From contig NZ_JBDVFA010000035.1 of the NCBI RefSeq assembly GCF_039941195.1, positions 1 through 64,000 of the forward strand: DNA of 64,000 nt. The letters are read 5' to 3'. The notes beneath the pieces are model-generated. The model was not told the DNA's origin. It did not search any database and saw only the letters and a program-made list of their open reading frames with translations. This stretch comes from Aurantibacter_A sp039941195. Lineage in GTDB: Bacteria; Bacteroidota; Bacteroidia; Flavobacteriales; Flavobacteriaceae. The position numbers and the translations under genes are program-made. Below, in pieces: positions 63,556 through 64,000 of the stretch. Each line of letters starts with the position of its first letter. Position 1 is the first letter of the stretch.

Positions 63556-64000
63556 ATGAGTGACAAAAAAGAACTTCGCAGTCAAGGTTGGTTTGGTAAA
63601 ACTGGAAAAGACGGATTTATATATCGGGCCTGGATGAAAAATCAAGGTCACCCAGATGATGAGTTCTCCGGCAAACCTGTTATTGGAATTTGCAATACTT
63701 GGTCAGAATTAACACCCTGTAATGGGCACCTTAGGGAATTGGCAGATCATGTGAAACGTGGTGTTTGGGAGGCTGGAGGTTTTCCATTAGAATTTCCAGT
63801 AATGTCTTTGGGTGAAACTTTAATGAAACCGACAGCCATGCTCTTTAGAAATTTAGCCAGTATGGATGCGGAAGAAAGTATACGAGGCAATCCTTTAGAT
63901 GGTGTTGTACTTTTGGGAGGGTGTGATAAAACTACACCGTCGATATTGATGGGTGCTTGTAGTGTAGATATACCCAGCATATTTGTTTCTGGCGGATCTA
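63556..64000 (+). CDS. IlvD/Edd-family dehydratase (3' end outside window)
   Basis: The first 148 residues are present. It opens RSQGWFGKTGKDGFIYRAWM and contains GICNTWSELTPCNGHLRELA and the Fe-S Cys in LLGGCDKTTPS. The N-terminal pattern is closer to sugar-acid dehydratases such as arabinonate or xylonate dehydratase than to dihydroxy-acid dehydratase IlvD, but the missing C-terminus prevents a firm call. The start ATG at 63556 fits the family's usual start. Confidence 0.88.
   Translation, partial: MSDKKELRSQGWFGKTGKDGFIYRAWMKNQGHPDDEFSGKPVIGICNTWSELTPCNGHLRELADHVKRGVWEAGGFPLEFPVMSLGETLMKPTAMLFRNLASMDAEESIRGNPLDGVVLLGGCDKTTPSILMGACSVDIPSIFVSGGS

Noticed and set aside
1..64000. CRISPR array, prophage, integrative element or defence island
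   Set aside because: No regular spacer repeats, integrase, transposase, restriction or phage structural genes were seen; gene content is mostly core metabolism.

Overview
The window is AT-rich and densely coded. It looks like the chromosome of a marine-type Flavobacteriaceae bacterium (Bacteroidota). Four things point there: TTTG-N19-TAnnTTTG promoters with no obvious Shine-Dalgarno sites, many lipoprotein and outer-membrane genes, a mevalonate pathway, and arginine synthesis with an acylornithine transcarbamylase. I see no phage, plasmid, CRISPR or rRNA. The placement is by family-level recognition only; no search was run.

Layout. 1-5.6 kb holds the end of comEC, a peptide (POT) importer and a dipeptidyl peptidase IV. 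5.7-8 kb holds HMG-CoA reductase and a GYDIA-type GHMP kinase. 8-16 kb is a minus-strand envelope block: coaX, an outer-membrane protein, a TPR protein, lptC, a small membrane protein, a CBS/CorC protein and a PpiD-like isomerase. 16-17.1 kb holds tRNA-Phe, a GIY-YIG gene and a partial tandem copy of both, then a small membrane-protein gene. 17.3-22.1 kb holds a nucleoside hydrolase / MTR-kinase-like / ADP-ribosylglycohydrolase operon and a GH32 enzyme. 22.2-25.8 kb is an arsenosugar-type cassette (rhodanese, TIGR04282, PNP, DUF547, TIGR04283). 25.8-32.4 kb holds envelope genes, including an amidase, a BamA-like protein and a GH113-like lipoprotein. 32.6-39.9 kb holds a flavin/Fe-S redox pair followed by three membrane glycosyltransferase genes. 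39.8-51.8 kb is a complete arginine plus proline operon. 51.8-64 kb holds peptidases, a pseudouridine synthase, a PQQ dehydrogenase with an inserted heme c domain, a UbiA prenyltransferase, mevalonate kinase, diphosphomevalonate decarboxylase and housekeeping enzymes. The window ends in an IlvD/Edd dehydratase.

The most notable element is a 22-codon ORF at 39872-39940 just before the arginine operon. It carries four consecutive Arg codons followed by Pro and stop. A good Bacteroidota promoter places its start codon almost at the 5' end of the mRNA, and a GTAA-loop hairpin covers its stop codon. This looks like an arginine-sensing leader peptide. Other points are a tRNA-tail/GIY-YIG duplication carrying a 16-nt palindrome, a slippery-heptamer frameshift in a secreted nuclease/phosphatase gene, terminators buried in neighbouring coding sequences, and a candidate for the missing phosphomevalonate kinase.
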